DNA from: JAGRGG01 sp965217265
Lineage (GTDB): Bacteria; Pseudomonadota; Alphaproteobacteria; Geminicoccales; Geminicoccaceae
Direction of reading: 5' to 3'
Assembly: GCA_965217265.1 (NCBI GenBank)
Contig: CBDCHP010000011.1
Coordinates: 496,001-560,000, forward strand
DNA: 64,000 bases
Below the pieces are notes generated by a model. It was not told the origin of the DNA. It was given only the letters and a program-made list of their open reading frames with translations, and ran no database searches. Position 1 is the stretch's first letter, and each line of letters begins with the position of its first letter. This document shows, in pieces, positions 1-8,253 of this stretch. The position numbers and the translations under genes were made by a program.

Positions 1-1373
1 ATTGCAGGACGTGCCCGCGATCCTGGCTGATCTCGCCGAAGTCGAGATGCACGCCATCCAGACTTCCGGCAACTGCATCCGCAACGTCACGACCGATCAG
101 TGGGCGGGGGCCGCGGCGGACGAGATCCTCGATCCCCGGCCTTACTGCGAGTTGCTGCGGCAGTGGTCGAGCCTGCACCCCGAGTTCAGCTTCCTGCCGC
201 GCAAGTTCAAGATCGCCGTCACCGGCTCGCCGAACGACCGCGCGGTGTGCCGCGGCCACGACATCGGCTTGCGGATGCACGTCGACGCGAACGGCCGGCC
301 CGGCTTCGAGGTCATGGTCGGCGGCGGGCTCGGCCGCACGCCGATGCTCGGCAAGACCGTGCGCGACTTCCTGCCGGTCGAGGAATTGCTGGCCTACGTT
401 ACGGCGATCATGCGCGTCTACAACCGCTTCGGGCGCCGCGACAACAAGTATAAGGCGCGCGTCAAGATCCTCGTCCACGAACTGGGGCTCGACGCCTTCA
501 AGGCCGAGGTCGAGGCCGAGTACGCCCGAGGCGACCACCACCGCGAGATCGCCATCGCCGCCGACGAGGCGTCGCGCATCGCAGCATATTTCGCGCCGCC
601 GCGCTTCGAGAACTTGGCCGAGCGCGATCCCGCGCACGACCGCAAGGTGTTCGAGAACAAGGATTTCGGCTTTTGGGTCCGCAACAACGTCGCGGCGCAC
701 AAGGCCCAAGGCTACGCCATCGTCAACGTCTCGCTCAAGCCGATCGGTGGCATTCCGGGCGACGCCTCGGCCGACCAGATGCGCGCCGTCGCCGACATGG
801 CGGCGTCCTACAGCTTCGATGAGATCCGCGTCACGCACGAGCAGAACCTCGTCTTGCCGCACGTCCGGCTCGCCGACCTCTACGACCTCTGGTGCCGCCT
901 GGAGCGGGCCGACCTCGCCACGCCCAATTTGGGCCGCGTCTCCGACATCATCGCCTGTCCCGGCCTCGATTACTGCGCGCTCGCGACCGCGCGCTCGATC
1001 CCGATCGCGCAGGCGATCAGCCGCCGGTTCGACGATTTGGCACGGCAAGACGAGATCGGCGAGCTAAAGGTGAAGATCTCGGGTTGCATCAACGCCTGCG
1101 GCCACCACCACGTCGGCCACATCGGCATCCTCGGCCTGGAGAAGGGCGGCGAGGAGTCCTACCAGATCACGCTCGGCGGCTCCGGCGCCGAGGACGCCTC
1201 GATCGGCAAGGTCGATGGGGCCGGGCTTCACCGCCGACGACGTCCCCGACGCCGTCGAGCGCCTCGTCGGCGCCTACCTCGCCGCCCGGACCGGCAAGGA
1301 GGAGACGTTCCTCGCCTGGACCCGGCGCGTGGGGCCGTCGGCGTTGAAGGAGACGCTCTATGCCGCTGCTTAA
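1..1373 (+). CDS. cysI: Siroheme nitrite/sulfite reductase beta subunit, 5' partial, with an apparent frameshift
   Basis: This is the C-terminal part of an assimilatory sulfite/nitrite reductase hemoprotein, which reduces sulfite to sulfide (or nitrite to ammonia) with siroheme and a 4Fe-4S cluster. The 5' end lies outside the window. The paired cluster motifs are visible: CPGLDYC (Cx5C) and CINAC (Cx3C) followed by GHHHVGHIG. Downstream of the residues SIGK the reading frame breaks near 1211-1216. The expected tail (MGPGFTADDVPDAVERLVGA and on) is read from 1215 in another frame to the stop at 1371-1373. Removing one base around 1214 would restore a continuous protein. Whether this is a real mutation or a sequence error cannot be told from here. 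The end overlaps the DUF934 gene by 14 bases, as expected for an operon. Confidence 0.9.
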
Positions 1374-1869
1374 GAACGACGCGTTTCTCGCCGATCCTTG
1401 GACCACCGTCGCCGACGACGCGCCGCTTTTGGACGGGCCGATGGTCTTGTCGCTCGCGCGGCTCAAGGCAGAAGATCCGCGTGCCTTGGCGGGCCGCGCC
1501 GTCGGCGTTCGCGTCGGGCCGCACGAGCGGGTCGAGGATCTGGAACCGTTCTTGCCCCGCTTGACGCTCGTCGCGCTGGCTTTTCCGGCGATAACCGACG
1601 GCCGCGCCTTCTCCGACGCCGTGATCCTGCGCACGCGCATGGGCTTTGAGGGCGAGTTGCGGGCGGTGGGCAAGCTGCGGGTCGACCTGTTCCAGTTCAT
1701 GCGCCGCTGCGGGTTCGACGCCTACCTGATCGAGGACGACCCGCGCGTCTTGAAGTCCTGGCGGGAGGCGGCGGTCGCGATGGACGTCGCCTACCAGACC
1801 GACGACGCCGCGCCGGGCGGGCCGCTGCCGGTCTGGCTCGCTCGACGGCGACGCGACGAAACCGCCTGA
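1360..1869 (+). CDS. DUF934 family protein (sulfite-reductase-linked)
   Basis: This 169-residue protein fits the DUF934 family, a short cytoplasmic family of unknown function commonly encoded directly after cysI-type reductases. Its C-terminal half carries family-like segments such as RMGFEGELRAVGKLRVDLFQ and DAYLIEDD. The ATG at 1360 lies inside the last codons of the reductase gene, so the two are probably translationally coupled. A role in assimilatory sulfur (or nitrite) reduction is inferred only from this linkage. Confidence 0.85.
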   Translation: MPLLKNDAFLADPWTTVADDAPLLDGPMVLSLARLKAEDPRALAGRAVGVRVGPHERVEDLEPFLPRLTLVALAFPAITDGRAFSDAVILRTRMGFEGELRAVGKLRVDLFQFMRRCGFDAYLIEDDPRVLKSWREAAVAMDVAYQTDDAAPGGPLPVWLARRRRDETA

Positions 1870-1885
1870 ACCGCAGGTCTAAGCG

Positions 1886-2806
1886 CTAATCTGCTTCGAC
1901 GGTGGCGGGGTTGCAGGCGCCGATGCCTTTACGCAAGTGCGCGGCCAGTTCGCGGGCGAGCGGGGTACCGCCGTCCGGCGGCAGGTGCAAGAAGATCGAG
2001 AAGCGCGGCAGGGGCGGGAGGCCCTGCGCCGCGCCGAGCGTGACGAGCCCTTTGGGCATCGTGCGCGCCATGAAAGCGCACACGCCGAGATCGGCCTCGA
2101 TCATCGCGACTTCCGCCGGCATGTCGAAGACGTGCCCGACCAGCCGCCAGGGCAGGTTCTTCTGGTCCAAGACGTCCGTCACCGGCCCCTTGAAGGCGCA
2201 GGCACCGCAGAAGACGAGCGGCAACGGTCGCGAGAGGTGCGCCCTGCCCCCCGGTGCGCCGCCCCAGACCAAACGCTCCTCGACCAGCAGTTCCGCCCCC
2301 CTCGGCGCCGCCTGCAGCGTCGAGAGCATGAGGTCGATCGTGCCCGACTCCAGTTCGTGCAGGAGCACGCTCGTGTTGTTGCACACCAACCGCAACTGCG
2401 CCCGCGGCCACGCCCGATCGAAGCTGCGCAGGATCGGCGGCAGGAACGAGCCGACGATGTCGTGCGGGACGCCGAGCGCCACCTCGCCCTCGAACTCGGG
2501 CGCCGTCATGCCGGTCCAGATCTCGTCGTTGAGGTGCAGCAGGTTGCGCGCCTGCGGCAGGAGACGCTCGCCCGCCGGCGTCAACGTCAAGCCCCTGGGG
2601 CCGCGCGCGAACAGCAGGTGCGCGAAGGTTTCCTCCAGGCGCTTGAGTTGCAGGCTCACCGCCGCCTGGGTCAGGTTCATCTGGCCGGCGGCACGGGTGA
2701 TGTTACCCGTCTCGGCGACCGCGACGAAGGCCCGAAGCAAGTTGGTGTCGAGGTTGCGCACCGCCGCCGCACTCCAATCATCTGTTATGGCAGACATTAA
2801 AACCAT
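1886..2806 (-). CDS. LysR family transcriptional regulator
   Basis: This is a LysR-type regulator with an N-terminal winged helix-turn-helix (about residues 18-80, including AAGQMNLTQAAVSLQLKRLE) followed by a substrate-binding effector domain. Its length of about 306 residues is normal for the family. Several starts are possible: ATG at 2806, ATG at 2797, or a GTG nearer the family-typical beginning NLDTNLLRAF. It converges on the DUF934 gene and is divergent from a DUF1127 gene at 2893, an arrangement often seen in alphaproteobacteria. The inverted repeat at 2848-2870 between the two is a plausible binding site. The inducer is unknown. Confidence 0.9.
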   Translation of the reverse strand: MVLMSAITDDWSAAAVRNLDTNLLRAFVAVAETGNITRAAGQMNLTQAAVSLQLKRLEETFAHLLFARGPRGLTLTPAGERLLPQARNLLHLNDEIWTGMTAPEFEGEVALGVPHDIVGSFLPPILRSFDRAWPRAQLRLVCNNTSVLLHELESGTIDLMLSTLQAAPRGAELLVEERLVWGGAPGGRAHLSRPLPLVFCGACAFKGPVTDVLDQKNLPWRLVGHVFDMPAEVAMIEADLGVCAFMARTMPKGLVTLGAAQGLPPLPRFSIFLHLPPDGGTPLARELAAHLRKGIGACNPATVEAD

Positions 2807-2847
2807 TTGTTTTTTTTATCATCCGTCGTGCCGCACGATGCGTCAAG

Positions 2848-2870
2848 TCAGAACCTCGTGGCGGTTCTGA
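2848..2870. promoter_or_regulatory. Inverted repeat in the LysR/DUF1127 divergent promoter region
   Basis: TCAGAACC and GGTTCTGA form a perfect 8-base inverted repeat around a 7-base spacer. It lies 23 bases upstream of the DUF1127 start and about 40 bases upstream of the LysR start. The position suits a regulator operator, and binding by the adjacent LysR protein is inferred. Confidence 0.4.
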
Positions 2871-2892
2871 GCGGTATGAGGGGTGAGTCTTT

Positions 2893-3117
2893 ATGGCGGT
2901 TTTCCTGAGCGGGCCTCATTCGGCCCACCTTTTGCACCTGTTGACGCTGCCTCGCATGGTTTATGCATGGTTGAGACACGTTTGGAGCGTCGACCGGGAG
3001 CGCCAAGCCCTCGCGCGGTTGAGCGCTTGTGAACTGGCCGATATCGGGATCACCGACCACGCGGCGCGGCGCGAGGCGGCGCGGGCGTTCTGGGACCTGC
3101 CGACGAGAGATTTTTAG
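2893..3117 (+). CDS. DUF1127 domain small protein
   Basis: This 74-residue protein carries the DUF1127 (YjiS-like) signature in its C-terminal half: an arginine-rich stretch followed by LARLSACELADIGITDHAARREAARAF split across the region. In alphaproteobacteria such proteins are small arginine-rich factors; some bind RNA and affect phosphate or stress physiology, but the role of this one is unknown. It is divergent from the LysR gene. A purine-rich stretch (GAGGGGTGAG) precedes the ATG. Confidence 0.85.
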   Translation: MAVFLSGPHSAHLLHLLTLPRMVYAWLRHVWSVDRERQALARLSACELADIGITDHAARREAARAFWDLPTRDF

Positions 3118-3162
3118 GATAAGGACTGGCTTGTCCGCCGCCGGCTATGGCATGACCTCATC

Positions 3163-4467
3163 ATGTCCGGCGCACGAGCTTTTCTCGCAGCCATCCTCGT
3201 CTTTTGCGCGTTCGCTCGGCCCGATATCGCCGCAGCCCTGGATGTGGCACCCCTTCTGGCCCGGCACGGTTTCGCCGCCGAGGACGTGGCCCTCGTCGTC
3301 GAGACGTTCGCGGGCGAGACGCCTGCGGCACACCGGGCCGACGCGGCCGGCACCCCGGCCTCGACGTTGAAGCTGCTGACGGCGGTCGGCGTCCTGGAGC
3401 GCTTCGGCGCCGAGCACCGCTTCGCGACCCGGCTCCTGCTGCGCGGCGATCCCACGCGGCCGATCGTGATCTTGGAGGGCGGCGGCGACCCGGAACTAGA
3501 CGTCGATGGGTTGATGCACCTCGCGCTGACCTTACACTCAAGCGGCGTTACGTCGGCGGCGGGGTTCCTCGTCGACGACGACGCCCTGCCGCGCCTGCCG
3601 GTCGTCGACCCGACGATGCCGGTCGAGGACGCCTACAATGCCGGCTTCGGCGCCCTCAACCTCGCCTTCAACCGCGTGCGCGTGCGCGACGACGGGGCGG
3701 GCCGGCGCTGGACGCTGCCGCCGCTGGCCGAGCGGTGGCAACAACGCGACGCGCGCGACGCGTTGCCGGTACGCGACCCCGGCCTGCACGCGGCGAACGT
3801 CCTGCGCCGGCTCACGAATTCCCTCGGCATCGTCCTGCCGCCGCCCGTTCGGGGCGGCGCTTCCACCGCCGATCGCGAGATCGGGCGGGTGTGGAGCAAG
3901 ACGACGGCCGGCCTAGTGCAGGACATGCTGCTCTACTCCAACAACCAGTTGGCCGAGATCCTAGGCTTCGCCGCCACGGGTGAAGCCACGCAGGCGACCT
4001 CGGCGGCGGCACTCCTCGGCGGCGTCGCCGCGTTGGCGCCCGGTACGGCGATCGAGACGATCGTCGCGCCGAACCACTCCGGTCTGACGGCGACGGCGGC
4101 GGCATCGCCGCGGGCACTGGTCGATCTGCTGCGCCTGGGCGACGAGCGCTACGGCTTTCTTGCCATGCTGCCCGTCTCCGGCTGGTCGGGCAGCCTCGCC
4201 GGGCGCTTCGCCGACGAGGGTTCGGCCCTGCGCGTCTGGGCCAAGACCGGCAGCCTCGACTACGCCCTGGCGCTGGCCGGGCTGATCCTGCCGCGTCGGG
4301 GACCGCCGCTACTCTTCGCGCTGCTGATCGGCGACGCCCAAGCCCGCCTCGCCCACGACAGGATGCGACCACCGAACAGGGCCACCCGCCGTGCCGCAGC
4401 CGCCTGGGCCGTTCGGGCGCGCGGCCTGCGCGACGCGATCGTGGCCGAACTGCTCGCGGGCAGTTGA
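3163..4467 (+). CDS. dacB: D-alanyl-D-alanine carboxypeptidase/endopeptidase (PBP4 type, peptidase S13)
   Basis: This periplasmic low-molecular-mass penicillin-binding protein trims peptidoglycan by removing terminal D-Ala and cutting DD cross-links. A signal peptide covers roughly residues 1-26. The three active-site motifs of the serine DD-peptidase fold are present: S67-T-L-K70, S259-N-N and K361-T-G. Its length of 434 residues is somewhat shorter than E. coli DacB, with a compact middle insertion. It converges on the S24-type regulator, with only nine bases between the stops. Its proximity to the phage-like module could invite a lysis interpretation, but it appears to be an ordinary host gene. 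Confidence 0.92.
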   Translation: MSGARAFLAAILVFCAFARPDIAAALDVAPLLARHGFAAEDVALVVETFAGETPAAHRADAAGTPASTLKLLTAVGVLERFGAEHRFATRLLLRGDPTRPIVILEGGGDPELDVDGLMHLALTLHSSGVTSAAGFLVDDDALPRLPVVDPTMPVEDAYNAGFGALNLAFNRVRVRDDGAGRRWTLPPLAERWQQRDARDALPVRDPGLHAANVLRRLTNSLGIVLPPPVRGGASTADREIGRVWSKTTAGLVQDMLLYSNNQLAEILGFAATGEATQATSAAALLGGVAALAPGTAIETIVAPNHSGLTATAAASPRALVDLLRLGDERYGFLAMLPVSGWSGSLAGRFADEGSALRVWAKTGSLDYALALAGLILPRRGPPLLFALLIGDAQARLAHDRMRPPNRATRRAAAAWAVRARGLRDAIVAELLAGS

Positions 4468-4476
4468 CGCCCTCGC

Positions 4477-5130
4477 CTACTGGCTGACCCAGAGAATGCG
4501 CGCGACCCAGGCGACGTCGTGCGTGTCGATCACTTCTTCGCGCGGCACGTGGTCGAACGTCGTCAGCGTCAAGCGCTGCGCCGTACGCCGGTTGAGCACG
4601 GCAAAGCTGACGCTGCCGTCCTTGCGGCGCACGATCACCCGGTCCTGGCGGCGAATGCTGCTGCCGGGCGAGACGACGACCATGTCGCCGGCGCGGTAGA
4701 CGGGCTCGGCCACGTCGTCGTCGAGTTCGACGACGTAGGCGTTGGGTTCGTCGATCGAGGGAAACTCGGTCTCTTCGCCCCCCCGCGTCAAGAAGCCGGC
4801 GGCATCGAAAGTTTCGGCGTGCCGGAGTTGGCCGAGACGCACCATCTGCAAGCGGTGCGACGCGCCGTTGGGACGATCGCCCGCCTCGCTGAGCAGACCG
4901 ACGAACTCACCCATGTTCGTGCCGGTGGCTTCGAGGATTTTCGCCAAGCTCTCGGTGCTGGGCCAGCGCAGCTTGCCTTCCTTCGTCGTGCGCTTGCTCT
5001 TGTTGAACGTCGTCGGGTCAAGCCCGGCCCGCTTGGCCAAGCCGGAGGGCGACAGGCCGTTGCGGGCGGCGAGCAGGTCGATCCCGCGCCAGATATCATG
5101 ATGCCTCAACATCGCCGTCCCCTCGCCCAC
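4477..5130 (-). CDS. HTH regulator with a degenerate S24 (LexA/CI-like) peptidase domain
   Basis: The N-terminus (about residues 10-80) is an XRE-like DNA-binding domain that includes LSPSGLAKRAGLDPTTFNKS. The C-terminus (about 130-217) follows the S24 repressor fold, ending with DVAWVARILWVSQ. In homologues I remember, this segment reads SMEPxYRDGD and later GEVMAKEL, giving the Ser-Lys dyad used for self-cleavage. Here the corresponding stretches are V140-A-E-P and G-S-V-S-F-A177-V-L, so both residues seem lost. The protein should dimerise but not self-cleave; this is inference from remembered homologues. It is transcribed divergently from the podoviral gene module starting at 5213, 82 bases away, and may repress that module. 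A housekeeping role is equally possible because related regulators are common in Rhodospirillales chromosomes. Confidence 0.8.
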   Translation of the reverse strand: MGEGTAMLRHHDIWRGIDLLAARNGLSPSGLAKRAGLDPTTFNKSKRTTKEGKLRWPSTESLAKILEATGTNMGEFVGLLSEAGDRPNGASHRLQMVRLGQLRHAETFDAAGFLTRGGEETEFPSIDEPNAYVVELDDDVAEPVYRAGDMVVVSPGSSIRRQDRVIVRRKDGSVSFAVLNRRTAQRLTLTTFDHVPREEVIDTHDVAWVARILWVSQ

Positions 5131-5179
5131 GCGCTATAGGAAATTATGCTTGAATCTCGCCGTCCCCGCATTAGGTTTT

Positions 5180-5190
5180 TATTCTTAAAT
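5180..5190. promoter_or_regulatory. AT-rich site shared by the two start regions of the phage-like module (copy 1)
   Basis: The sequence TATTCTTAAAT stands out as AT-rich in a GC-rich background and forms part of a small inverted repeat (TTATT-CTTA-AATAA). The 10-base core TATTCTTAAA recurs at 5602-5611 just before the portal gene. It may be a promoter element or operator between the S24-like regulator and the module. Confidence 0.35.
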
Positions 5191-5212
5191 AACGACTATT
5201 TCGGGATCTGCC

Positions 5213-5596
5213 ATGATGAACGTCCTCGTCTGCTTCACCGGGAGCGCAGATAACGGTTTGTGGCGCTATTTGCGCCAGGGCTTTCGCCACTGCGCAATTT
5301 GCCTACGGACAGAACGGCGCTGGATCGTTCTGGATCCCTTGTCGGACCATCTCAACATCGGGCTTGCCGAAGATATTGATCCTTTTTCCCTCGCCGCCGG
5401 CCTCGCCGCCGCCGGGGCTGGGGTTGTTTGCCTACCAAACCCGGTCCTGGCGCCGGCCGTGGCCAAGGACGTGCGTCCGCTCACCTGCGTTGAAATCGTC
5501 AAGCGCGCGCTCGGCTTTCGGGCGAATCGGGTCTGCACGCCGTGGCAGCTCTACCGCTGTTTGGTGTCCACGCCGCTTGACGGCGATAAAGTATAA
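5213..5596 (+). CDS. Phage-module protein of unknown function, possible permuted papain-like (NlpC/P60 or LRAT-like) fold
   Basis: This 127-residue protein opens the phage-like module. It resembles no family I can name with certainty. It contains an early histidine in GFRHCAICL (H26) followed by a beta-rich RRWIVLDP segment, and a later cysteine in LTCVEIVKRALG (C92) at the start of a predicted helix. That His-then-Cys order is what permuted NlpC/P60 and LRAT-like enzymes show, so a peptidase or acyl-hydrolase is conceivable. No signal peptide or membrane segment is evident. An AT-rich gap with the repeated TATTCTTAAA site separates it from the portal gene. Confidence 0.6.
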   Translation: MMNVLVCFTGSADNGLWRYLRQGFRHCAICLRTERRWIVLDPLSDHLNIGLAEDIDPFSLAAGLAAAGAGVVCLPNPVLAPAVAKDVRPLTCVEIVKRALGFRANRVCTPWQLYRCLVSTPLDGDKV

Positions 5597-5601
5597 GATT
5601 A

Positions 5602-5612
5602 TATTCTTAAAA
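5602..5612. promoter_or_regulatory. AT-rich site shared by the two start regions of the phage-like module (copy 2)
   Basis: TATTCTTAAAA lies between the first gene of the module and the portal gene, 18 bases before the portal start and just ahead of the strong GGAGG ribosome binding site at 5621-5625. It repeats the core found at 5180-5189. Promoter or operator function is inferred. Confidence 0.35.
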
Positions 5613-5629
5613 GTTGTTCCGGAGGCCCG

Positions 5630-7114
5630 ATGCAAGCTCCCTTTGAACTCGACCTTCCCGCCCTGTCAGACGGCTTTCGGCAGGCCGTCGCCCGGCGCCA
5701 GCCGTGGGAGCGGCTGTGGCGGGACTGCTACACTTATGCCCTGCCGATCCGGGGGCACGGCCTTGGCGGCGCGTTCGCCCCGGCCTCGTCCTACGCCGAG
5801 CGTTTGTTCGATGCCACGGCGGCGGACGCGATCGAGCAGTTGGCGGCGAGCCTGCTCGCCGAACTGATGCCGCCCTGGTCGCGCTGGTTCGGGCTGAAGC
5901 CAGGCCACGACGTGGACGAGGCCGAGGCGCCGTTCATCGCGCCGGTGCTCGACGAGGCGGCGGCGCGGCTGCAAGGCCATTTCGATCGCTCGAACTTCGC
6001 CGTCGAGATCCACCAGTGCCTCTTGGACCTCGTGACGGTCGGCACGGCCACCTTGCTGTTCGAGGAAGCGCCGCCGGGCTCGCCCTCGGCGTTTCGCTTC
6101 CTCGCCGTGCCGACGGCCGAGATGTACATCGACGGCGGCACGAGAGACGTCGTCCGCCGCCAGTACCGCGCGACCGTGCAAACCGTCGCCGAATTGCGGG
6201 CGCGCTTCCCCGACGTCGTGGCGCTGCTCGACGTCAAGGCTGCGCCGGACGCCAAGGTCGAGATCGTCGAGGCTTTCGGCCCCGGCCCCGGCGGCACGGC
6301 CTACACCGTGTTCACCGCGGATCCGCTCGTCGACGGCGGGCGCCCGACCGCGCTGCAGCACGGCCGCTTCGAGACCTCGCCGTTCATCACCTTTCGCTGG
6401 ATGAAGGGCACGGGCGAGATCTACGGCCGCTCGCCGGTGATGACGGCCCTGCCCGACATCCGCACCGCCAACAAGGTCGTCGAACTGATCTTGAAGAACG
6501 CCTCGATCGCGGTGACCGGCATCTGGCTCGCCGAGGACGACGGCGTCTTGAATCCGGCCAACATCCGCCTGACGCCCGGCAGCATCATCCCCAAGGCCGT
6601 CGGCTCGGCCGGGCTGACGCCGCTGCAAGCACCGGGCCGGTTCGACGTCTCGGAGCTGATCTTGAGCGACCTGCGCGGCAAGATCCGCCACACCCTCCTC
6701 GTCGATCGGCTGGCCCCGGTCGACGGGCGCAACATGACAGCGACCGAAGTCCTCGCCCGCGACCTTGAGATGACGCGGCTCTTGGGCGCCGTCTACGGCC
6801 GCCTCCAGGCGGAACTGCTAACACCGTTGCTCGTGCGCTCGGTCGCGATCCTCACCCGCCGCGGCGAAATACCGGCCTTCGCCCTCGACGGGGCCGCGGT
6901 CGAACTCGACTACCGCTCGCCGCTTGCCCGGGTGCAGGCGCGCGAGGACGCGCGCAACACCATGCTCTGGCTCGACACCGCCGCCAAGCTCGGGCCGCTC
7001 GGCTCGGCCAGCGTCGATATCCCGGCCGCGGTTCGCTACCTGGGCGAGATGCTGGGCGTTCCGCGCCACCTCGTCACCGATCCGGCCAAACTCTTGCTGG
7101 GGGAGACGCCGTGA
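5630..7114 (+). CDS. T7-like head-to-tail connector (portal) protein
   Basis: At 494 residues this matches the podoviral portal family (bacteriophage head-to-tail connecting protein, T7 gp8 type), which forms the dodecameric DNA gate at the capsid vertex. Family features include the N-terminal ERLWRDCYTYALP segment, LFDATAADAIEQLAASL, MPPWSRWF, the central FRWMKGTGEIYGRSPVM and later MTATEVLARDLEMTRLLG. A GGAGG ribosome binding site lies five bases before the ATG. The stop overlaps the GTG start of the next gene. Nothing looks degraded. Confidence 0.92.
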   Translation: MQAPFELDLPALSDGFRQAVARRQPWERLWRDCYTYALPIRGHGLGGAFAPASSYAERLFDATAADAIEQLAASLLAELMPPWSRWFGLKPGHDVDEAEAPFIAPVLDEAAARLQGHFDRSNFAVEIHQCLLDLVTVGTATLLFEEAPPGSPSAFRFLAVPTAEMYIDGGTRDVVRRQYRATVQTVAELRARFPDVVALLDVKAAPDAKVEIVEAFGPGPGGTAYTVFTADPLVDGGRPTALQHGRFETSPFITFRWMKGTGEIYGRSPVMTALPDIRTANKVVELILKNASIAVTGIWLAEDDGVLNPANIRLTPGSIIPKAVGSAGLTPLQAPGRFDVSELILSDLRGKIRHTLLVDRLAPVDGRNMTATEVLARDLEMTRLLGAVYGRLQAELLTPLLVRSVAILTRRGEIPAFALDGAAVELDYRSPLARVQAREDARNTMLWLDTAAKLGPLGSASVDIPAAVRYLGEMLGVPRHLVTDPAKLLLGETP

Positions 7115-7383
7115 ACGCGGATCCCCCGCCCCGTCCCGACGATGAGGGCTGGGCGTGGTTCGAGCCGAGGGCCGAGGTGACGCCCCCCGCCACCGACGTG
7201 GCGCGCCACGCGCGGACCTGCCTTGCGACCCCGGCCGGGCGGCGCCTCGTCGCCCACCTGCGCAACACCTTCCTCGAACGACGGGTCGGTCCGGCCGCGA
7301 GCGAGGCCGAACTGCGCCACATCGAGGGCCAGCGCAGCGTCGTCGCCTACCTTCTACGCCTCGCGGAGAGCGATCCGTCATGA
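7111..7383 (+). CDS. Small phage protein, Bbp19-like
   Basis: This 90-residue protein starts at a GTG overlapping the portal stop and ends in an ATGA overlap with the scaffold gene, so it is tightly coupled to both. Its middle (ARTCLATPAGRRLVAHLR, NTFLERR) and end (EAELRHIEGQRSVVAYL) resemble the Bbp19-like small proteins found next to portals in podoviruses related to Bordetella phage BPP-1. The function is unknown; involvement in capsid assembly is inferred from position. Confidence 0.75.
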   Translation: MNADPPPRPDDEGWAWFEPRAEVTPPATDVARHARTCLATPAGRRLVAHLRNTFLERRVGPAASEAELRHIEGQRSVVAYLLRLAESDPS

Positions 7384-8129
7384 CGCCAGAGACATCATCA
7401 CCCCGCACCGACGCTCAAGAAGACCAATCGCCGATGGACGCGAAGGAAGCGACGGCGGCCAAGACCCGGCCGGACGACGTGCCGGAGAAGTTCTGGGATC
7501 AGGATAAGAGCGAGATCCGTATCGAGTCGCTGTTGCGCTCCTATCGTGAGCTTGAGCGCCGCTTGAGTCGCCCGCAGCCACAACCGGACGACGGGACGAC
7601 GGCTGCGGAGGGATCGAACGACGCCGGCAAGCTTAGCTCGGCCGAAGACTACGCGATCGAGCCGCCGCACCCGGCGATCGAGGTCGACCCCGCCGTCAAC
7701 CAGCGCCTGCACGCGGCCGGGTTCACCCAAGCCCAAGCGCAACTCGTCTACGACTTGGCCGCCGAGCACCTGCTCCCGGCCTTGGGCGAGGCCGAGACCA
7801 AGCTCGCCGACGAGCGCGAGCGCGCGCGGCTGGCCGATCATTTCGGTGAGAACTGGCCCACCGTGCAGCGCCAGCTCGACGCCTGGGGCAAGCGCAGCCT
7901 GACGCCCGAGATCTACGCCATGCTCGCATCGAGCCACGACGGCGTGCTCATCATGCACGACATGATGCGCCGGGCCGAGCCCGAGATCGTCGGGCGCAGC
8001 GGCGAGAGCGCGGGCTTGAGCGAAGCTCGGCTGAACGAGATGGTCCGCGACCCCCGCTACTGGCGCGACCGCGACCCGGCCTTCGTCGGCCGCGTGACCG
8101 AGGGTTTCAAGCGCCTCTACGGCGGCTGA
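7380..8129 (+). CDS. Capsid assembly scaffolding protein (T7 gp9-like)
   Basis: This 249-residue acidic, low-complexity protein sits exactly where T7 encodes its scaffold, between portal and capsid. The N-terminal third is hydrophilic and disordered-looking with PEKFWDQDKSEIRIESLLRSYRELE, typical of podoviral scaffolds. A helical central region rich in Glu, Ala and Arg (LAAEHLLPALGEAETKLADE) follows. The ATG at 7380 overlaps the previous stop; a longer upstream reading is open but lies inside the preceding gene. Scaffolds guide prohead formation and are expelled or lost on packaging. Confidence 0.8.
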   Translation: MTPETSSPRTDAQEDQSPMDAKEATAAKTRPDDVPEKFWDQDKSEIRIESLLRSYRELERRLSRPQPQPDDGTTAAEGSNDAGKLSSAEDYAIEPPHPAIEVDPAVNQRLHAAGFTQAQAQLVYDLAAEHLLPALGEAETKLADERERARLADHFGENWPTVQRQLDAWGKRSLTPEIYAMLASSHDGVLIMHDMMRRAEPEIVGRSGESAGLSEARLNEMVRDPRYWRDRDPAFVGRVTEGFKRLYGG

Positions 8130-8253
8130 GCGACCCCACCCCACACCGTCGAGGCGGAGAACCGCGCCACCGCGGCCCGATCGGCGGCCGAGACCCGGCC
8201 CCGCCAGACGGGACAACCGACCCCATGAACCACATTTTCTATGGGTAGAACAT

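Noticed and set aside
3163..4467. PBP4 gene as the lysis gene of the phage-like module
   Set aside because: It has a normal signal peptide, all three DD-peptidase motifs and the layout of host DacB, and it lies beyond the divergent regulator.
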